Source: Tritonibacter aquimaris
Lineage (GTDB): Bacteria > Pseudomonadota > Alphaproteobacteria > Rhodobacterales > Rhodobacteraceae
DNA length: 64,000 nucleotides
Assembly: GCF_009617595.1 (NCBI RefSeq)
Contig: NZ_WIXK01000001.1
Span: 62,001 to 126,000, forward strand
Reading direction: 5' to 3'
This document shows positions 27,787 through 36,924 of the stretch, one piece after another. Made by a program: the position numbers and the translations under genes. The notes below the pieces were generated by a model. That model did no database searches. It was not told the origin of the DNA and saw only the letters and a list, made by a program, of their open reading frames with translations. Positions within the stretch are counted from its first letter, which is position 1; each line of letters starts with the position of its first letter.

Positions 27787-28983
27787 ATGAACGAGCGGTT
27801 TACCGGCAATTTCACCCAGCAAGAGCCCATCCCGGACGAGGCGATTGATGCAGCCGTTGCTGTGATGCGCAGCGGACGATTGCACCGCTACAATGTGTCT
27901 GAGGGAGAATTGGGCGAAGCCGCACTGCTGGAGCAAGAATTTGCCGCCCAGATGGGGGCAAAATACGCGCTTGCCGTCGCCTCAGGGGGCTACGCGCTGG
28001 CAACGGCGTTGCGCGCGGTAGGGGTGAAGCCTAGGGATAAGGTGCTTACGAATGCATTCACCCTGGCTCCGGTTCCGGGGGCAATTGCCTCAATTGGAGC
28101 AGAGCCGCTTTATGTTGAGGTTGATGAAGCGCTGACCATCGATCTGGAAGATCTTACCCGCAAACTTTCGGATGCACGGGTGCTGATGCTGTCGCATATG
28201 CGCGGGCATCTGTGCGACATGGATCGCCTGATGCAGCTGTGTGATGCCGCAGGTGTGGTGGTGATTGAGGACTGCGCCCATACGATGGGTGCGCGCTGGA
28301 ATGGGATCTTGTCTGGTCGCCACGGGGCGATTGGGTGCTACAGCTGTCAAACCTATAAACATGTGAATTCCGGCGAGGGCGGGTTGATCATCACCGATGA
28401 TGAGGAACTTGCCGCCCGGATGGTGATGCTGTCAGGCTCGTATATGCTTTATGAGCGTCATCTTGCGGCCCCCGCGCCAGAGGTGTTTGAGCGGGTGAAA
28501 TACGACACGCCGAATATCTCGGGGCGGATGGACAATCTGCGCGCTGCTATTTTGCGCCCACAGCTGCGCGCGCTTGACGTGCAGGTTGCGCGTTGGAACG
28601 AACGCTACCAGGTGGTTGAAGATGGGTTGCGACATACGCCGGGTCTCACTGTGGTTGAACGCCCACAGGCGGAAACCTATGTGGGCTCGTCCATCCAGTT
28701 TCTGCTGCTTGATTGGAGTGAAGAGACCATTGAAGAGCTTTTGACGCGGTGCGCCGCCCGCGGGGTAGAGCTCAAATGGTTTGGTGTGCCTGAACCCACA
28801 GCCTTCACCTCGCGCTATGACAGCTGGCGCTATGCCGAGGTACCGGAACTTGTACAAAGTGACCGGGTGCTGCGGGCTATCCTTGATATGCGGGTGCCGC
28901 TGACCTTTAGTCTGGCCGACTGTGAGCAGATCGCGCGCATTATCCGAGCTGAGGTTGCAGCCCTGTTTCAGGCGCAGGGCTAG
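27787..28983 (+). CDS. DegT/DnrJ/EryC1/StrS-family PLP aminotransferase
   Basis: A 398-residue pyridoxal-phosphate enzyme of the DegT family, which usually aminates keto-sugars for surface polysaccharides. Visible are the cofactor loop SGGYALATALRAVG near 60, NAFTLAPVPGAI, the Asp-containing VVVIEDCAHTMGARW near 160, and the Schiff-base lysine in SCQTYKHVNSGEGG near 195. No sugar-nucleotide genes are adjacent; the only partner is gph four bases upstream. Substrate cannot be named. The in-frame region from 27727 overlaps gph and is not used; the ATG at 27787 gives the usual N terminus. Confidence 0.88.
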   Translation: MNERFTGNFTQQEPIPDEAIDAAVAVMRSGRLHRYNVSEGELGEAALLEQEFAAQMGAKYALAVASGGYALATALRAVGVKPRDKVLTNAFTLAPVPGAIASIGAEPLYVEVDEALTIDLEDLTRKLSDARVLMLSHMRGHLCDMDRLMQLCDAAGVVVIEDCAHTMGARWNGILSGRHGAIGCYSCQTYKHVNSGEGGLIITDDEELAARMVMLSGSYMLYERHLAAPAPEVFERVKYDTPNISGRMDNLRAAILRPQLRALDVQVARWNERYQVVEDGLRHTPGLTVVERPQAETYVGSSIQFLLLDWSEETIEELLTRCAARGVELKWFGVPEPTAFTSRYDSWRYAEVPELVQSDRVLRAILDMRVPLTFSLADCEQIARIIRAEVAALFQAQG

Positions 28984-29309
28984 CAGCCACAGATTTGTAG
29001 CTTAACATCTTGAAATAAAACAGTGCCGGACATGTGTCCGGCGCAGGTTTTGCGCTGCGCCATGCGCATCGCGGTGGCGCAGGCCGCGCCTGCGGCGCGG
29101 CCTGCTGGGCCCAAGGGGAGAGCTCGCATTTTAATGCGATCCCGACGCGCGGGAGGGCTTTGCCCGTTGTTTGGCGCGCGGCATGTGACCCCACGTCCTT
29201 TTTCTCTCAGCTTGACCTGATGTGGTGTTTGTCGAGATAAATGAACAAACGTTCATTAATGGTGGTGCTGCACTGGCGATACTGCGCCACGGGGCCGGAG
29301 GAGAAAGCA
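28984..29309. repeat. GC-rich intergenic stretch with stacked hairpins
   Basis: The 326 bases contain no gene. Three perfect inverted repeats follow each other: GCCGGACA / TGTCCGGC near 29024-29040, a 10-bp stem CAGGCCGCGC / GCGCGGCCTG near 29080-29104, and TCGCATT / AATGCGA near 29125-29140. The first probably ends the aminotransferase transcript; the rest looks like a structured repeat-type element. The last 70 bases hold the operator-like palindrome described separately. Confidence 0.55.
29240..29257. promoter_or_regulatory. Palindromic operator candidate before the leucine catabolic genes
   Basis: AATGAAC-aaac-GTTCATT is a perfect 7-bp inverted repeat with a four-base centre, 53 bases before the isovaleryl-CoA dehydrogenase start. 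Shape and sequence resemble sites of TetR-family regulators of acyl-CoA catabolism. No regulator is encoded next to it. Confidence 0.55.
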
Positions 29310-30470
29310 ATGTTCACGTCAAGCATGCAATTTGACCTGGGAGAAGACGTAAACGCCTTGCGCGATGTGGTGCATCGCTGGGCGCAGGAGCGGGTCAAGC
29401 CGATGGCGGCTGAGATCGACCGCAACAATGATTTCCCGGCCGAGCTTTGGCAGGAGATGGGGGAGCTGGGCCTGCTGGGCGTCACTGTGTCTGAAGAGTT
29501 TGGTGGCTCGGCCATGAGCTATCTCGCGCATGTGATCGCGGTCGAGGAAATTGCCCGCGCCAGCGCCTCGGTTTCGCTGTCTTACGGGGCGCATTCCAAC
29601 CTCTGCGTCAATCAGATCAAGCTGAATGGCACTGAGGAACAGAAGGCCAAATATCTGCCGGGTCTGTGCAACGGCACCCAGGTTGGCGCGCTTGCCATGT
29701 CCGAGGCGGGCGCAGGCTCGGATGTTGTTTCCATGTCGCTGCGCGCTGAAAAACGCAATGATCGCTTTGTGTTGAACGGCAACAAATACTGGATCACCAA
29801 CGGTCCGGATGCAGACACGCTGGTGGTTTACGCAAAGACGGATCCCGAAGCGGGCAAACGTGGCATCACCGCCTTTATCGTGGAAAAATCCATGAAGGGT
29901 TTCTCGACCTCGCCGCATTTTGACAAACTGGGGATGCGCGGTTCCAACACTGCTGAGCTGATCTTTGACGATGTAGAAGTGCCGTTTGACAATATCCTCG
30001 GCGAAGAGGGGCGCGGCGTTGCGGTGCTGATGTCCGGGCTCGACTATGAACGGGTTGTGCTTGCGGGCATTGGCACGGGCATTATGGCCGCCTGTTTGGA
30101 TGAGGTGATGCCCTATGTGAAAGAGCGCAAACAGTTCGGCGAACCCATCGGCAACTTCCAACTGATGCAGGGCAAGATCGCCGATATGTACACCGCGCTC
30201 AATACCGCGCGCGCCTATACCTATGAGGTGGCCAAAGCCTGTGATGCGGGCACTGTCACCCGTCAGGACGCCGCTGCCTGCTGTCTTTATGCGTCCGAGG
30301 TTGCAATGACCCAGGCGCATCAGGCGGTGCAGGCGCTGGGCGGCGCAGGGTATCTGAATGACAACCCGGTTGGGCGATTGTTCCGCGATGCCAAGCTGAT
30401 GGAAATCGGCGCAGGCACCAGTGAAATCCGCCGGATGCTGATCGGACGTGAGTTGATGCACCTGCAATAG
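29310..30470 (+). CDS. ivd: Isovaleryl-CoA dehydrogenase
   Basis: FAD enzyme oxidising isovaleryl-CoA to 3-methylcrotonyl-CoA in leucine breakdown. The 386 residues match acyl-CoA dehydrogenases: [12 protein letters not shown] near 130, [23 protein letters not shown] near 150, and [15 protein letters not shown] near 245, where the Glu sits at the catalytic position used by IVD (in helix G) rather than the C-terminal position of straight-chain enzymes. The ATG at 29310 follows GGAGGAGAAA; the upstream in-frame ATG at 29241 lies inside the palindromic operator and is rejected. It heads the catabolic cluster, with ompW interposed on the other strand before the carboxylase genes. Confidence 0.95.
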   Translation: MFTSSMQFDLGEDVNALRDVVHRWAQERVKPMAAEIDRNNDFPAELWQEMGELGLLGVTVSEEFGGSAMSYLAHVIAVEEIARASASVSLSYGAHSNLCVNQIKLNGTEEQKAKYLPGLCNGTQVGALAMSEAGAGSDVVSMSLRAEKRNDRFVLNGNKYWITNGPDADTLVVYAKTDPEAGKRGITAFIVEKSMKGFSTSPHFDKLGMRGSNTAELIFDDVEVPFDNILGEEGRGVAVLMSGLDYERVVLAGIGTGIMAACLDEVMPYVKERKQFGEPIGNFQLMQGKIADMYTALNTARAYTYEVAKACDAGTVTRQDAAACCLYASEVAMTQAHQAVQALGGAGYLNDNPVGRLFRDAKLMEIGAGTSEIRRMLIGRELMHLQ

Positions 30471-30484
30471 GGCGCAGCATGGAA

Positions 30485-30511
30485 AAGGCCCGCGTGGGAT
30501 GCGCGGGCCTT
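30485..30511. terminator. Bidirectional terminator between ivd and ompW
   Basis: A 10-bp stem AAGGCCCGCG / CGCGGGCCTT with a seven-base loop; TTTTCC follows on the minus strand. It separates the convergent genes. Confidence 0.8.
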
Positions 30512-30565
30512 GTGAGGAGTGGATCTCTGTCAGAGATCGGGAGGTCGTTCAGACCGGGAGTTGGA

Positions 30566-31171
30566 TCAGAAGCGATGCACGTAGGCGACACCCACGGTAA
30601 CCGGATCAATCTCGGCGGTGCCGATGTCTGCCCCGTCCAGGGTTACATCGGTGTCGATTTTGATGTAGCGAACGTCAAATCGGATGGCACCGGTGTCACT
30701 GATCAGCCAGTCAGCGCCCACAGTGGCGGCGAGGCCAAAACTGTCGTCGAGCTTCAGTTTGCCCAGGCGCGATTCTTCTTCAAAGAAGGTGGTGTAGTTC
30801 ACCCCAACGCCAACAAAGGGCTTAAAGTTGTTCTGGGTGGTGAAGTGATATTTGACCGACAGGGTGGGCGGCAGTTGCTTTGCCGAGCCAACATCGCCCA
30901 GGCCAGCCAGATTGATGTCATGTTCAAACGGCGACGCCGCCAGCAATTCGATGCCAATATTATCGGTGACGAAATATTCCGCGGTGAATTGCAACGCGGT
31001 GGCGTCTTCGACATCTGCGTCGCGGCTTGCAACCGTGCCATTGTCGGATTTGGGGTTCACGTTGACCACACCCACACCCAGGGTCCAGTCACCGGCGGAT
31101 TGGGCAAAGGCAGGGGCGGTCAGCGCAAGGCTTGCGGCACCAAGGCAAAGCGCGGTCATCAAACGTGTCAT
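30566..31171 (-). CDS. ompW: OmpW family outer-membrane protein
   Basis: A 201-residue eight-stranded outer-membrane barrel. Signal peptide (MTRLMTALCLGAASLALTAPAFA) with cleavage before QSAGD, strand start WTLGVGVVNVNPKSDNG, conserved PPTLSVKYHF and FKPFVGVGVNYTTFF, and a terminal phenylalanine for assembly. OmpW proteins form a hydrophobic channel for small nonpolar compounds. It sits on the opposite strand inside the leucine cluster. A box matching the FNR consensus with one mismatch is centred 68 bases before its start, which fits the known oxygen control of ompW in enterics. Confidence 0.93.
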   Translation of the reverse strand: MTRLMTALCLGAASLALTAPAFAQSAGDWTLGVGVVNVNPKSDNGTVASRDADVEDATALQFTAEYFVTDNIGIELLAASPFEHDINLAGLGDVGSAKQLPPTLSVKYHFTTQNNFKPFVGVGVNYTTFFEEESRLGKLKLDDSFGLAATVGADWLISDTGAIRFDVRYIKIDTDVTLDGADIGTAEIDPVTVGVAYVHRF

Positions 31172-31232
31172 GGGTCTTTTCCCTCATTCTCTTTTTGCGC
31201 GGCCAAGATCGGCGCAAACGGGGGTGCTCACT

Positions 31233-31246
31233 CTGATCTAGATCAA
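31233..31246. promoter_or_regulatory. FNR/FnrL-type binding site candidate
   Basis: CTGAT-CTAG-ATCAA matches TTGAT-N4-ATCAA at nine of ten defined positions. It lies between divergent ompW and the carboxylase gene, centred 68 bases before ompW and about 115 before mccB; position fits ompW better. Confidence 0.6.
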
Positions 31247-31353
31247 CAAATATTCACCTTAAGTGACTGTGAAAGAACAGAAAAACACATGTCGGAAATG
31301 TATCAATTGGACGGTGGTCCTTTGGTGGCGCTATCATGGAAGGGGAGAGCCGC

Positions 31354-32958
31354 ATGAAACTGACCTCTCGTATTGTAACTGGATCTGCTGAGTTCAAATC
31401 CAACCAGGAGGCGCATCTTTCGGCGCTGGGGGCGGTGGAAACCGTGGCGGCGCAGGCCGCACTGGGGGGCGGGGAGAAATCCCGTGCCCGCCATCTGTCG
31501 CGCGGAAAAATGCTGCCGCGTGATAGGGTTGCAGCCCTGCTGGATCCGGGCACGCCGTTTCTGGAAGTGGGCGCAACCGCTGCGCATGGGATGTATGATG
31601 ATGTGGCCCCCGCAGCTGGGGTGATTGCGGGCATCGGGCAGGTCTGTGGCCAGCAGGTGATGGTGGTCTGCAATGACGCGACCGTGAAGGGCGGCACCTA
31701 CTATCCGATGACGGTGAAGAAACACCTGCGCGCCCAGGAAATCGCCGAAGAGAACCATCTGCCCTGTGTCTATCTGGTGGATAGCGGTGGTGCGAACCTG
31801 CCCAATCAGGATGAGGTCTTTCCAGATCGTGATCACTTTGGCCGCATCTTTTACAACCAGGCCCGCATGAGCGCAAAGGGAATCGCCCAGATCGCGGTTG
31901 TGATGGGCTCCTGCACTGCAGGCGGGGCCTATGTGCCCGCCATGTCAGATGTCACGATTATTGTGCGCGAACAGGGCACGATTTTCCTGGCTGGTCCGCC
32001 GCTGGTGAAGGCCGCCACCGGTGAGGTGGTCTCTGCCGAAGACCTTGGTGGTGGCGATGTGCACACGCGCCTGTCTGGCGTTGCTGATTATCTCGCCGAA
32101 GATGACGCCCATGCGCTGGCACTGGCGCGTCAGGCCGTCAGCAATCTCAACCGCACGCTCCCCAGCACGGTTGCCTGGCAAAGCCCGGAAGAGCCTGCCT
32201 ATGACCCCGACGAGATCCTGGGCCTTGTGCCTGCGGATCTGCGCACGCCCTATGATGTGCGCGAAGTGATTGCGCGCCTTGTGGATGGCTCCCGTTTTGA
32301 TGAGTTCAAGGCGCGTTTTGGTGAAACCCTGATCACAGGCTTTGCCCATGTGAACGGCTGCCCGATCGGTATCATTGCCAACAATGGTGTGCTGTTTTCA
32401 GACTCGGCGCAAAAAGGCGCGCATTTTGTTGAACTATGTTCGCAGCGCAAAATCCCACTGGTGTTTTTGCAAAATATCACCGGCTTTATGGTGGGACGCG
32501 CCACGGAAAACGAAGGCATTGCCCGTCATGGTGCAAAACTTGTCACTGCCGTGGCCACCACATCCGTGCCCAAGATCACACTGCTGATTGGTGGTTCTTT
32601 TGGCGCGGGCAACTATGGCATGGCCGGGCGCGCCTATTCCCCGCGCTTCCTGTGGAGCTGGCCCAACAGCCGCATTTCGGTCATGGGCGGCCCACAGGCG
32701 GCAGGTGTTCTGGCCACGGTCAAACGTGACGCGATTGAACGCAGTGGCGGCAGCTGGTCCGCTGAAGAAGAAGCCGCGTTCAAACAGCCGACCCTGGATA
32801 TGTTCGAACATCAAAGCCACCCGCTCTATGCCTCTGCCCGGCTTTGGGACGATGGCATCATTGATCCCCGAAAAACGCGCGATGTGCTGACATTGTCTTT
32901 GCGCGCCGCTCTGAACGCCCCGATTGAGGAGACCCGCTATGGCGTATTCCGCATGTGA
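31354..32958 (+). CDS. mccB: Methylcrotonyl-CoA carboxylase, beta (carboxyltransferase) subunit
   Basis: Transfers the carboxyl group from biotin to 3-methylcrotonyl-CoA. The 534 residues are the two-crotonase-domain carboxyltransferase: [16 protein letters not shown] near 50, [18 protein letters not shown] near 135, [16 protein letters not shown] near 170, and the second domain with [20 protein letters not shown] and [20 protein letters not shown] near 415, the pattern that separates MCC from propionyl-CoA carboxylase. AAGGGGAG precedes the ATG at 31354; the in-frame ATG at 31336 overlaps that site. The alpha gene follows after 68 bases. Confidence 0.95.
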   Translation: MKLTSRIVTGSAEFKSNQEAHLSALGAVETVAAQAALGGGEKSRARHLSRGKMLPRDRVAALLDPGTPFLEVGATAAHGMYDDVAPAAGVIAGIGQVCGQQVMVVCNDATVKGGTYYPMTVKKHLRAQEIAEENHLPCVYLVDSGGANLPNQDEVFPDRDHFGRIFYNQARMSAKGIAQIAVVMGSCTAGGAYVPAMSDVTIIVREQGTIFLAGPPLVKAATGEVVSAEDLGGGDVHTRLSGVADYLAEDDAHALALARQAVSNLNRTLPSTVAWQSPEEPAYDPDEILGLVPADLRTPYDVREVIARLVDGSRFDEFKARFGETLITGFAHVNGCPIGIIANNGVLFSDSAQKGAHFVELCSQRKIPLVFLQNITGFMVGRATENEGIARHGAKLVTAVATTSVPKITLLIGGSFGAGNYGMAGRAYSPRFLWSWPNSRISVMGGPQAAGVLATVKRDAIERSGGSWSAEEEAAFKQPTLDMFEHQSHPLYASARLWDDGIIDPRKTRDVLTLSLRAALNAPIEETRYGVFRM

Positions 32959-32975
32959 TCTTCACCTTTTCACAA

Positions 32976-33015
32976 ATACTCCGGGGGTGCGGGGGCTGGC
33001 CCCCGCCATAAAAGA
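32976..33015. repeat. GC-rich hairpin element between mccB and mccA
   Basis: The sequence around ATACTCCGGGGGTGCGGGG and GGGGGCTGGCCCCC contains a CGGGGGC/GCCCCCG hairpin. From memory, near-identical 'CCCCGGAGTATTT' segments recur between genes in Rhodobacteraceae. It is the only copy I noticed here. Confidence 0.45.
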
Positions 33016-33026
33016 GGGCAACGCAG

Positions 33027-34973
33027 ATGTTTGATAAAATCCTGATCGCAAACCGCGGTGAAATCGCCTGTCGCATTATGGAAACCGCGCAGCGCCTCGG
33101 CGTCAGCTGCGTCGCGGTCTATTCCGACGCGGATGCAAATGCGCGCCATGTGGCGCTTGCGGATGAGGCCTATCACATTGGGGGTGCCGCTCCAGCCGAA
33201 AGCTACCTTCAGGGCGCACGCCTGATTGAGGTTGCGCTGAAATCGGGGGCGCAGGCCATCCATCCCGGCTATGGATTCCTTTCGGAAAACCCTGATTTTG
33301 TCGACGCGGTTGAGGCTGCGGGTCTGGTGTTTATTGGCCCGTCTGCTGCGGCGATCCGCACCATGGGGTTGAAAGATGCCGCCAAGGTCGAGATGGAGCA
33401 CGCAGGCGTTCCGGTTGTGCCGGGCTATCACGGCTCTGATCAGGCCCCCGATCTGTTGCTGCGAGAAGCCGCGCGCATCGGCTATCCCGTTTTGATCAAA
33501 GCGGTCGCAGGCGGCGGCGGCAAAGGTATGCGCCTTGTGGAGCAGGAGAACGATTTTCTGGATGCGCTCGAAAGTGCGCAGCGCGAAGCCACCACGGCCT
33601 TTGGCAACCCGGCGGTCTTGATCGAGAAATACATCACCTCACCGCGCCATATCGAGGTGCAGGTCTTTGGTGATGGCACCCGCGCGGTGCATCTGTTTGA
33701 GCGCGACTGCTCATTGCAGCGCCGCCATCAGAAAGTCATCGAAGAAGCCCCCGCACCGGGCATGAGCACTGAAATGCGCGCCGCCATGGGCGAGGCCGCG
33801 GTCAAAGCTGCCGAGGCAATATCTTACAGCGGTGCGGGCACAATCGAATTCATTGTGGATGGTTCCAACGGTCTGCACCCGGATGGGTTCTGGTTCATGG
33901 AGATGAACACCCGCCTACAGGTGGAGCACCCGGTGACCGAGGAAATCACCGGCGTGGATCTGGTGGAATGGATGCTGCGCGTGGCCTCAGGTGAGCCGCT
34001 GCCTGCGCAACAATCCGATCTCACCATCTCAGGTCATGCCTTTGAAGCGCGCCTTTACGCCGAGGACGTGCCCGCAGGGTTTTTGCCCGCAACCGGGCAT
34101 CTCAGCCATGTGAGCTTCCCTGACCACGGCGCGCGCATCGATACCGGTGTCAGAACTGGCGATGATATCAGCCCCTGGTATGATCCCATGGTGGCTAAGA
34201 TCACCGTGCATGGGCCCACCCGAACAGCTGCGCTCAACCAATTGCAGCGCGCGCTGCAAAACACCAATATTGCGGGCACCATCACCAATCTCGAATTCCT
34301 GTCGGCACTGGCTGCGCATCAGGGATTTGGCGCGGGCGACGTCGACACGGGGTTGATTGATCGCGATCTTGCCGCGCTGACCAAACAGGTTGCACCGACC
34401 GCTGTCAGCCTGATTGCAGCCGGGCAGGCGGCATTGGGCCTTGGCGGGCATGTCGATGCGCAGATGGGCTTCTCGCTTTGGGCGCCATTGCGCCAGAATG
34501 TGACCCTGCTCAGTGGCGAGGATGAAATCACCCTCGCGGTTGAAGTTCTGGGGCCAGATCATCAGCGCTGGCAGGTGGCTCAGGACACGGTTGAAATCAC
34601 CCGTCATGGTGACATTTGGCGCGCGGCCGGGTTGGCGTTGCCCGATGTGCATCTGGCTAAGGATGGTCAGATCAGCGTCTTTGACGCCGCGATCACCCAT
34701 GTGTTTTCCCAGTCTGATCCGCTGGCACGTGGCGGTGATGATGTGGATCAGGGTGATCAAATCATTGCACCGATGCCCGGCTTGATCAAAGCTGTGTTTG
34801 TAGAAGCGGGGCAGCAGGTCGCGCAGGGCGATCGCCTTGTGGTGCTGGAAGCGATGAAAATGGAGCACACATTGGTTGCGGGTCGGGACGGGCAGGTGGA
34901 GGAGGTTCTTGCCGCCGTTGACGATCAGGTTCTGGTGGGTGCGCCTTTGATCAAGCTTTTGGATGAAGAATGA
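33027..34973 (+). CDS. mccA: Methylcrotonyl-CoA carboxylase, alpha (biotin) subunit
   Basis: Biotin carboxylase and biotin carrier of the leucine pathway, 648 residues. N-terminal carboxylase: FDKILIANRGEIACRIM, HPGYGFLSENPDFVDA, ATP-grasp glycine loop KAVAGGGGKGMRLV near 155-168, and FMEMNTRLQVEHPVTEEITG near 290. A middle linker domain follows (about 450-560), then a C-terminal biotinyl domain with EAMKMEH, the biotinylated lysine being residue 611. Biotin protein ligase (birA) is also in this window. The ribosome-binding site (AGAGGG) is modest. Confidence 0.95.
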   Translation: MFDKILIANRGEIACRIMETAQRLGVSCVAVYSDADANARHVALADEAYHIGGAAPAESYLQGARLIEVALKSGAQAIHPGYGFLSENPDFVDAVEAAGLVFIGPSAAAIRTMGLKDAAKVEMEHAGVPVVPGYHGSDQAPDLLLREAARIGYPVLIKAVAGGGGKGMRLVEQENDFLDALESAQREATTAFGNPAVLIEKYITSPRHIEVQVFGDGTRAVHLFERDCSLQRRHQKVIEEAPAPGMSTEMRAAMGEAAVKAAEAISYSGAGTIEFIVDGSNGLHPDGFWFMEMNTRLQVEHPVTEEITGVDLVEWMLRVASGEPLPAQQSDLTISGHAFEARLYAEDVPAGFLPATGHLSHVSFPDHGARIDTGVRTGDDISPWYDPMVAKITVHGPTRTAALNQLQRALQNTNIAGTITNLEFLSALAAHQGFGAGDVDTGLIDRDLAALTKQVAPTAVSLIAAGQAALGLGGHVDAQMGFSLWAPLRQNVTLLSGEDEITLAVEVLGPDHQRWQVAQDTVEITRHGDIWRAAGLALPDVHLAKDGQISVFDAAITHVFSQSDPLARGGDDVDQGDQIIAPMPGLIKAVFVEAGQQVAQGDRLVVLEAMKMEHTLVAGRDGQVEEVLAAVDDQVLVGAPLIKLLDEE

Positions 34974-35009
34974 TCTGCACGCCCGGCAGTCAGTTCAGGA
35001 GGCATAGAG

Positions 35010-35885
35010 ATGAGCGAATTTGTTGAGATCTTTGAGGTGGGACCACGGGACGGGCTGCAAAACGAGCCCGGCCTCATCGCCACAGAAGATAAGATCAATC
35101 TGGTCAACCAGCTGAGCACGGCCGGGTTTACCCGCATTGAAATCGCAAGCTTTGTGTCGCCCAAATGGGTGCCACAGATGGCAGATAGCGGTGAGGTGCT
35201 GCAGGGGATCACGCGCCATGAGGGCAAGCGTTATGCGGCGCTAACGCCCAATATGCGCGGCTATGAGCGGGCGCTTGCGGCCAAGGCAGATGAAATCGCG
35301 GTGTTTGCCTCAGCCTCCGAGGGGTTTTCCCAGGCCAATCTCAACACTGACATCGCGGGCAGCTTTGAACGCTTTGCGCCAATCCTGGACGCTGCGCGCC
35401 ATATAGATCTGCCGGTGCGGGGCTATGTCTCATGTGTGGCGGAATGCCCCTATGATGGCGCGGTTGCGCCTGAACAGGTGGCGCAGGTTGCCGAAAAGCT
35501 CTTTGCGATGGGCTGCTATGAGATCTCCCTCGGTGACACCATTGGCCGTGCCAGCCCAGATCAGATCGCCAAGATGCTTTTGGCGGTGCGCGAAGTGGTG
35601 CCAGCGTCACGTCTGGCCGGGCACTTCCATGACACCAGCACCCGCGCGCTCGACAATGTGGATTGTGCGCTTTCGCTTGGGGTGCGTGTGTTTGATGCGG
35701 CTGTGGGTGGTCTTGGCGGATGTCCCTTTGCGCCGGGCGCGGCTGGCAATCTCGCCACAGAGGCGCTCAACGATCACCTGCTCCGGCTGGGCTATGAAAC
35801 CGGTGTTGATCCCGCAGAGCTGAGCAAGGCTGCGGATCTGGCACGCTCCATGCGCAGCCAAGGTGCCAAAACAGAAAGAGATTAA
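35010..35885 (+). CDS. mvaB: Hydroxymethylglutaryl-CoA lyase
   Basis: Splits HMG-CoA into acetoacetate and acetyl-CoA, the last leucine-catabolic step. The 291 residues form a DRE-TIM barrel with EVGPRDGLQNEP at residues 7-18, SFVSPKWVPQMADSGEVL near 50, LGDTIGRASPDQI near 180, metal-ligand HFHDT near 208 and GGLGGCPFAPGAAGN near 235 with the conserved active-site Cys. It lies 36 bases after mccA and ends one base before the hydratase ATG, so the genes are cotranscribed. Confidence 0.95.
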   Translation: MSEFVEIFEVGPRDGLQNEPGLIATEDKINLVNQLSTAGFTRIEIASFVSPKWVPQMADSGEVLQGITRHEGKRYAALTPNMRGYERALAAKADEIAVFASASEGFSQANLNTDIAGSFERFAPILDAARHIDLPVRGYVSCVAECPYDGAVAPEQVAQVAEKLFAMGCYEISLGDTIGRASPDQIAKMLLAVREVVPASRLAGHFHDTSTRALDNVDCALSLGVRVFDAAVGGLGGCPFAPGAAGNLATEALNDHLLRLGYETGVDPAELSKAADLARSMRSQGAKTERD

Positions 35886-35886
35886 A

Positions 35887-36684
35887 ATGACCCCTTTTGA
35901 AAATCTGGAAACCCTGCTGCTGGATGTGGATGCACGCGGGGTGGCTACGGTCACCCTGAACCGGCCGGATAAACACAATGCGCTTTCGGCGCAGATGATT
36001 GCCGAACTTTCGGATGTGGCCGATTGGCTGGCGCAGGAACGCGCTGTGCGGGTGGTGGTTCTGGCGGCCAATGGCAAAAGCTTCTGCGCTGGTGGTGATC
36101 TTGGTTGGATGCAAGCACAGGTTGATGCAAATCAACAGGTGCGGGAGAGCGAAGCGCGCAAATTGGCAGAGATGTTGCAGCGTTGGAACGAGCTTCCCAA
36201 AGCTGTGATTGCGGCGGTGCAGGGAAATGCCTTTGGCGGCGGTGTGGGGATGATTTCGGTCTGCGATATTGCCATCGCCAGCCATGAGACCAAATTCGCC
36301 CTGACCGAAACGCGCCTTGGCCTGATCCCGGCCACCATCGGCCCCTATATCGTGGCGCGCATGGGCGAGGTTTTTGCCCGCCGGGTCATTTTGTCCGGTC
36401 GGATCTTTGATGCAAATGAAGCGGTTAGGTTCAATCTTCTGGCGCAGACCGTTGCGGGCGACTCTTTGTCCCTTGCGGTGGAAAAAGAGGTCGAACACCA
36501 TCTGCAAAGTGCCCCGTTAGCGGTCGCTGATTCAAAGAAATTGCTGCAGATGCTCGGTTCAAAAGGTGATACCCAAAATATATCTCGCACAATTGAGGCC
36601 CTGTCCGAGTGCTGGGCAAAGGGTGAAGCAGAGGCAGGGATAAGAGCTTTCTTCGCCAAGGAGCTTCCCGCTTGGCGGAAGTAA
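35887..36684 (+). CDS. Enoyl-CoA hydratase/isomerase family protein, likely methylglutaconyl-CoA hydratase
   Basis: A 265-residue crotonase-fold protein. TVTLNRPDKHNALSAQMIAEL starts the fold, GKSFCAGGDLGWMQA is the oxyanion-hole loop, and GNAFGGGVGMISVCDIAIAS plus FALTETRLGLIPATIGPYIV hold the two catalytic-region segments. Its place after the carboxylase and lyase genes makes 3-methylglutaconyl-CoA hydratase (LiuC/AUH) the likely role; sequence alone only gives the superfamily. The start at 35887 lies one base after the lyase stop; in-frame codons further upstream overlap that gene. Confidence 0.87.
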   Translation: MTPFENLETLLLDVDARGVATVTLNRPDKHNALSAQMIAELSDVADWLAQERAVRVVVLAANGKSFCAGGDLGWMQAQVDANQQVRESEARKLAEMLQRWNELPKAVIAAVQGNAFGGGVGMISVCDIAIASHETKFALTETRLGLIPATIGPYIVARMGEVFARRVILSGRIFDANEAVRFNLLAQTVAGDSLSLAVEKEVEHHLQSAPLAVADSKKLLQMLGSKGDTQNISRTIEALSECWAKGEAEAGIRAFFAKELPAWRK

Positions 36685-36830
36685 GTCATTGAAAATATGC
36701 CGCTTTATTGATCTGAAGTAATTTGGAGAACGAAGCGGCATTATCCTTATGAAATTAATCAGAAATTCGGTTTTCTGCACTCTTTTCGCGACACCATTTA
36801 CAGAACAGTTAGCTATTAACCATGCGTTGG

Positions 36831-36859
36831 TTGACGCACCCCTGAGCGAGGGATAGACA
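36831..36859 (+). promoter_or_regulatory. Candidate promoter of the nuo operon
   Basis: TTGACG (36831-36836) and TAGACA (36854-36859) are separated by 17 bases, about 65 bases before the nuoA start. The -35 is near consensus, the -10 weak. Further upstream, TGCCGCTT (36698-36705) and AAGCGGCA (36733-36740) form a stem with a 27-base loop just after the hydratase gene. No other feature was seen in the 240-base gap. Confidence 0.4.
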
Positions 36860-36924
36860 CAACTCCAAGCCAACACGCCAATTGACGGTGCGCAACAATA
36901 TGCGTGCTCGGAAAGGAGCTAATC

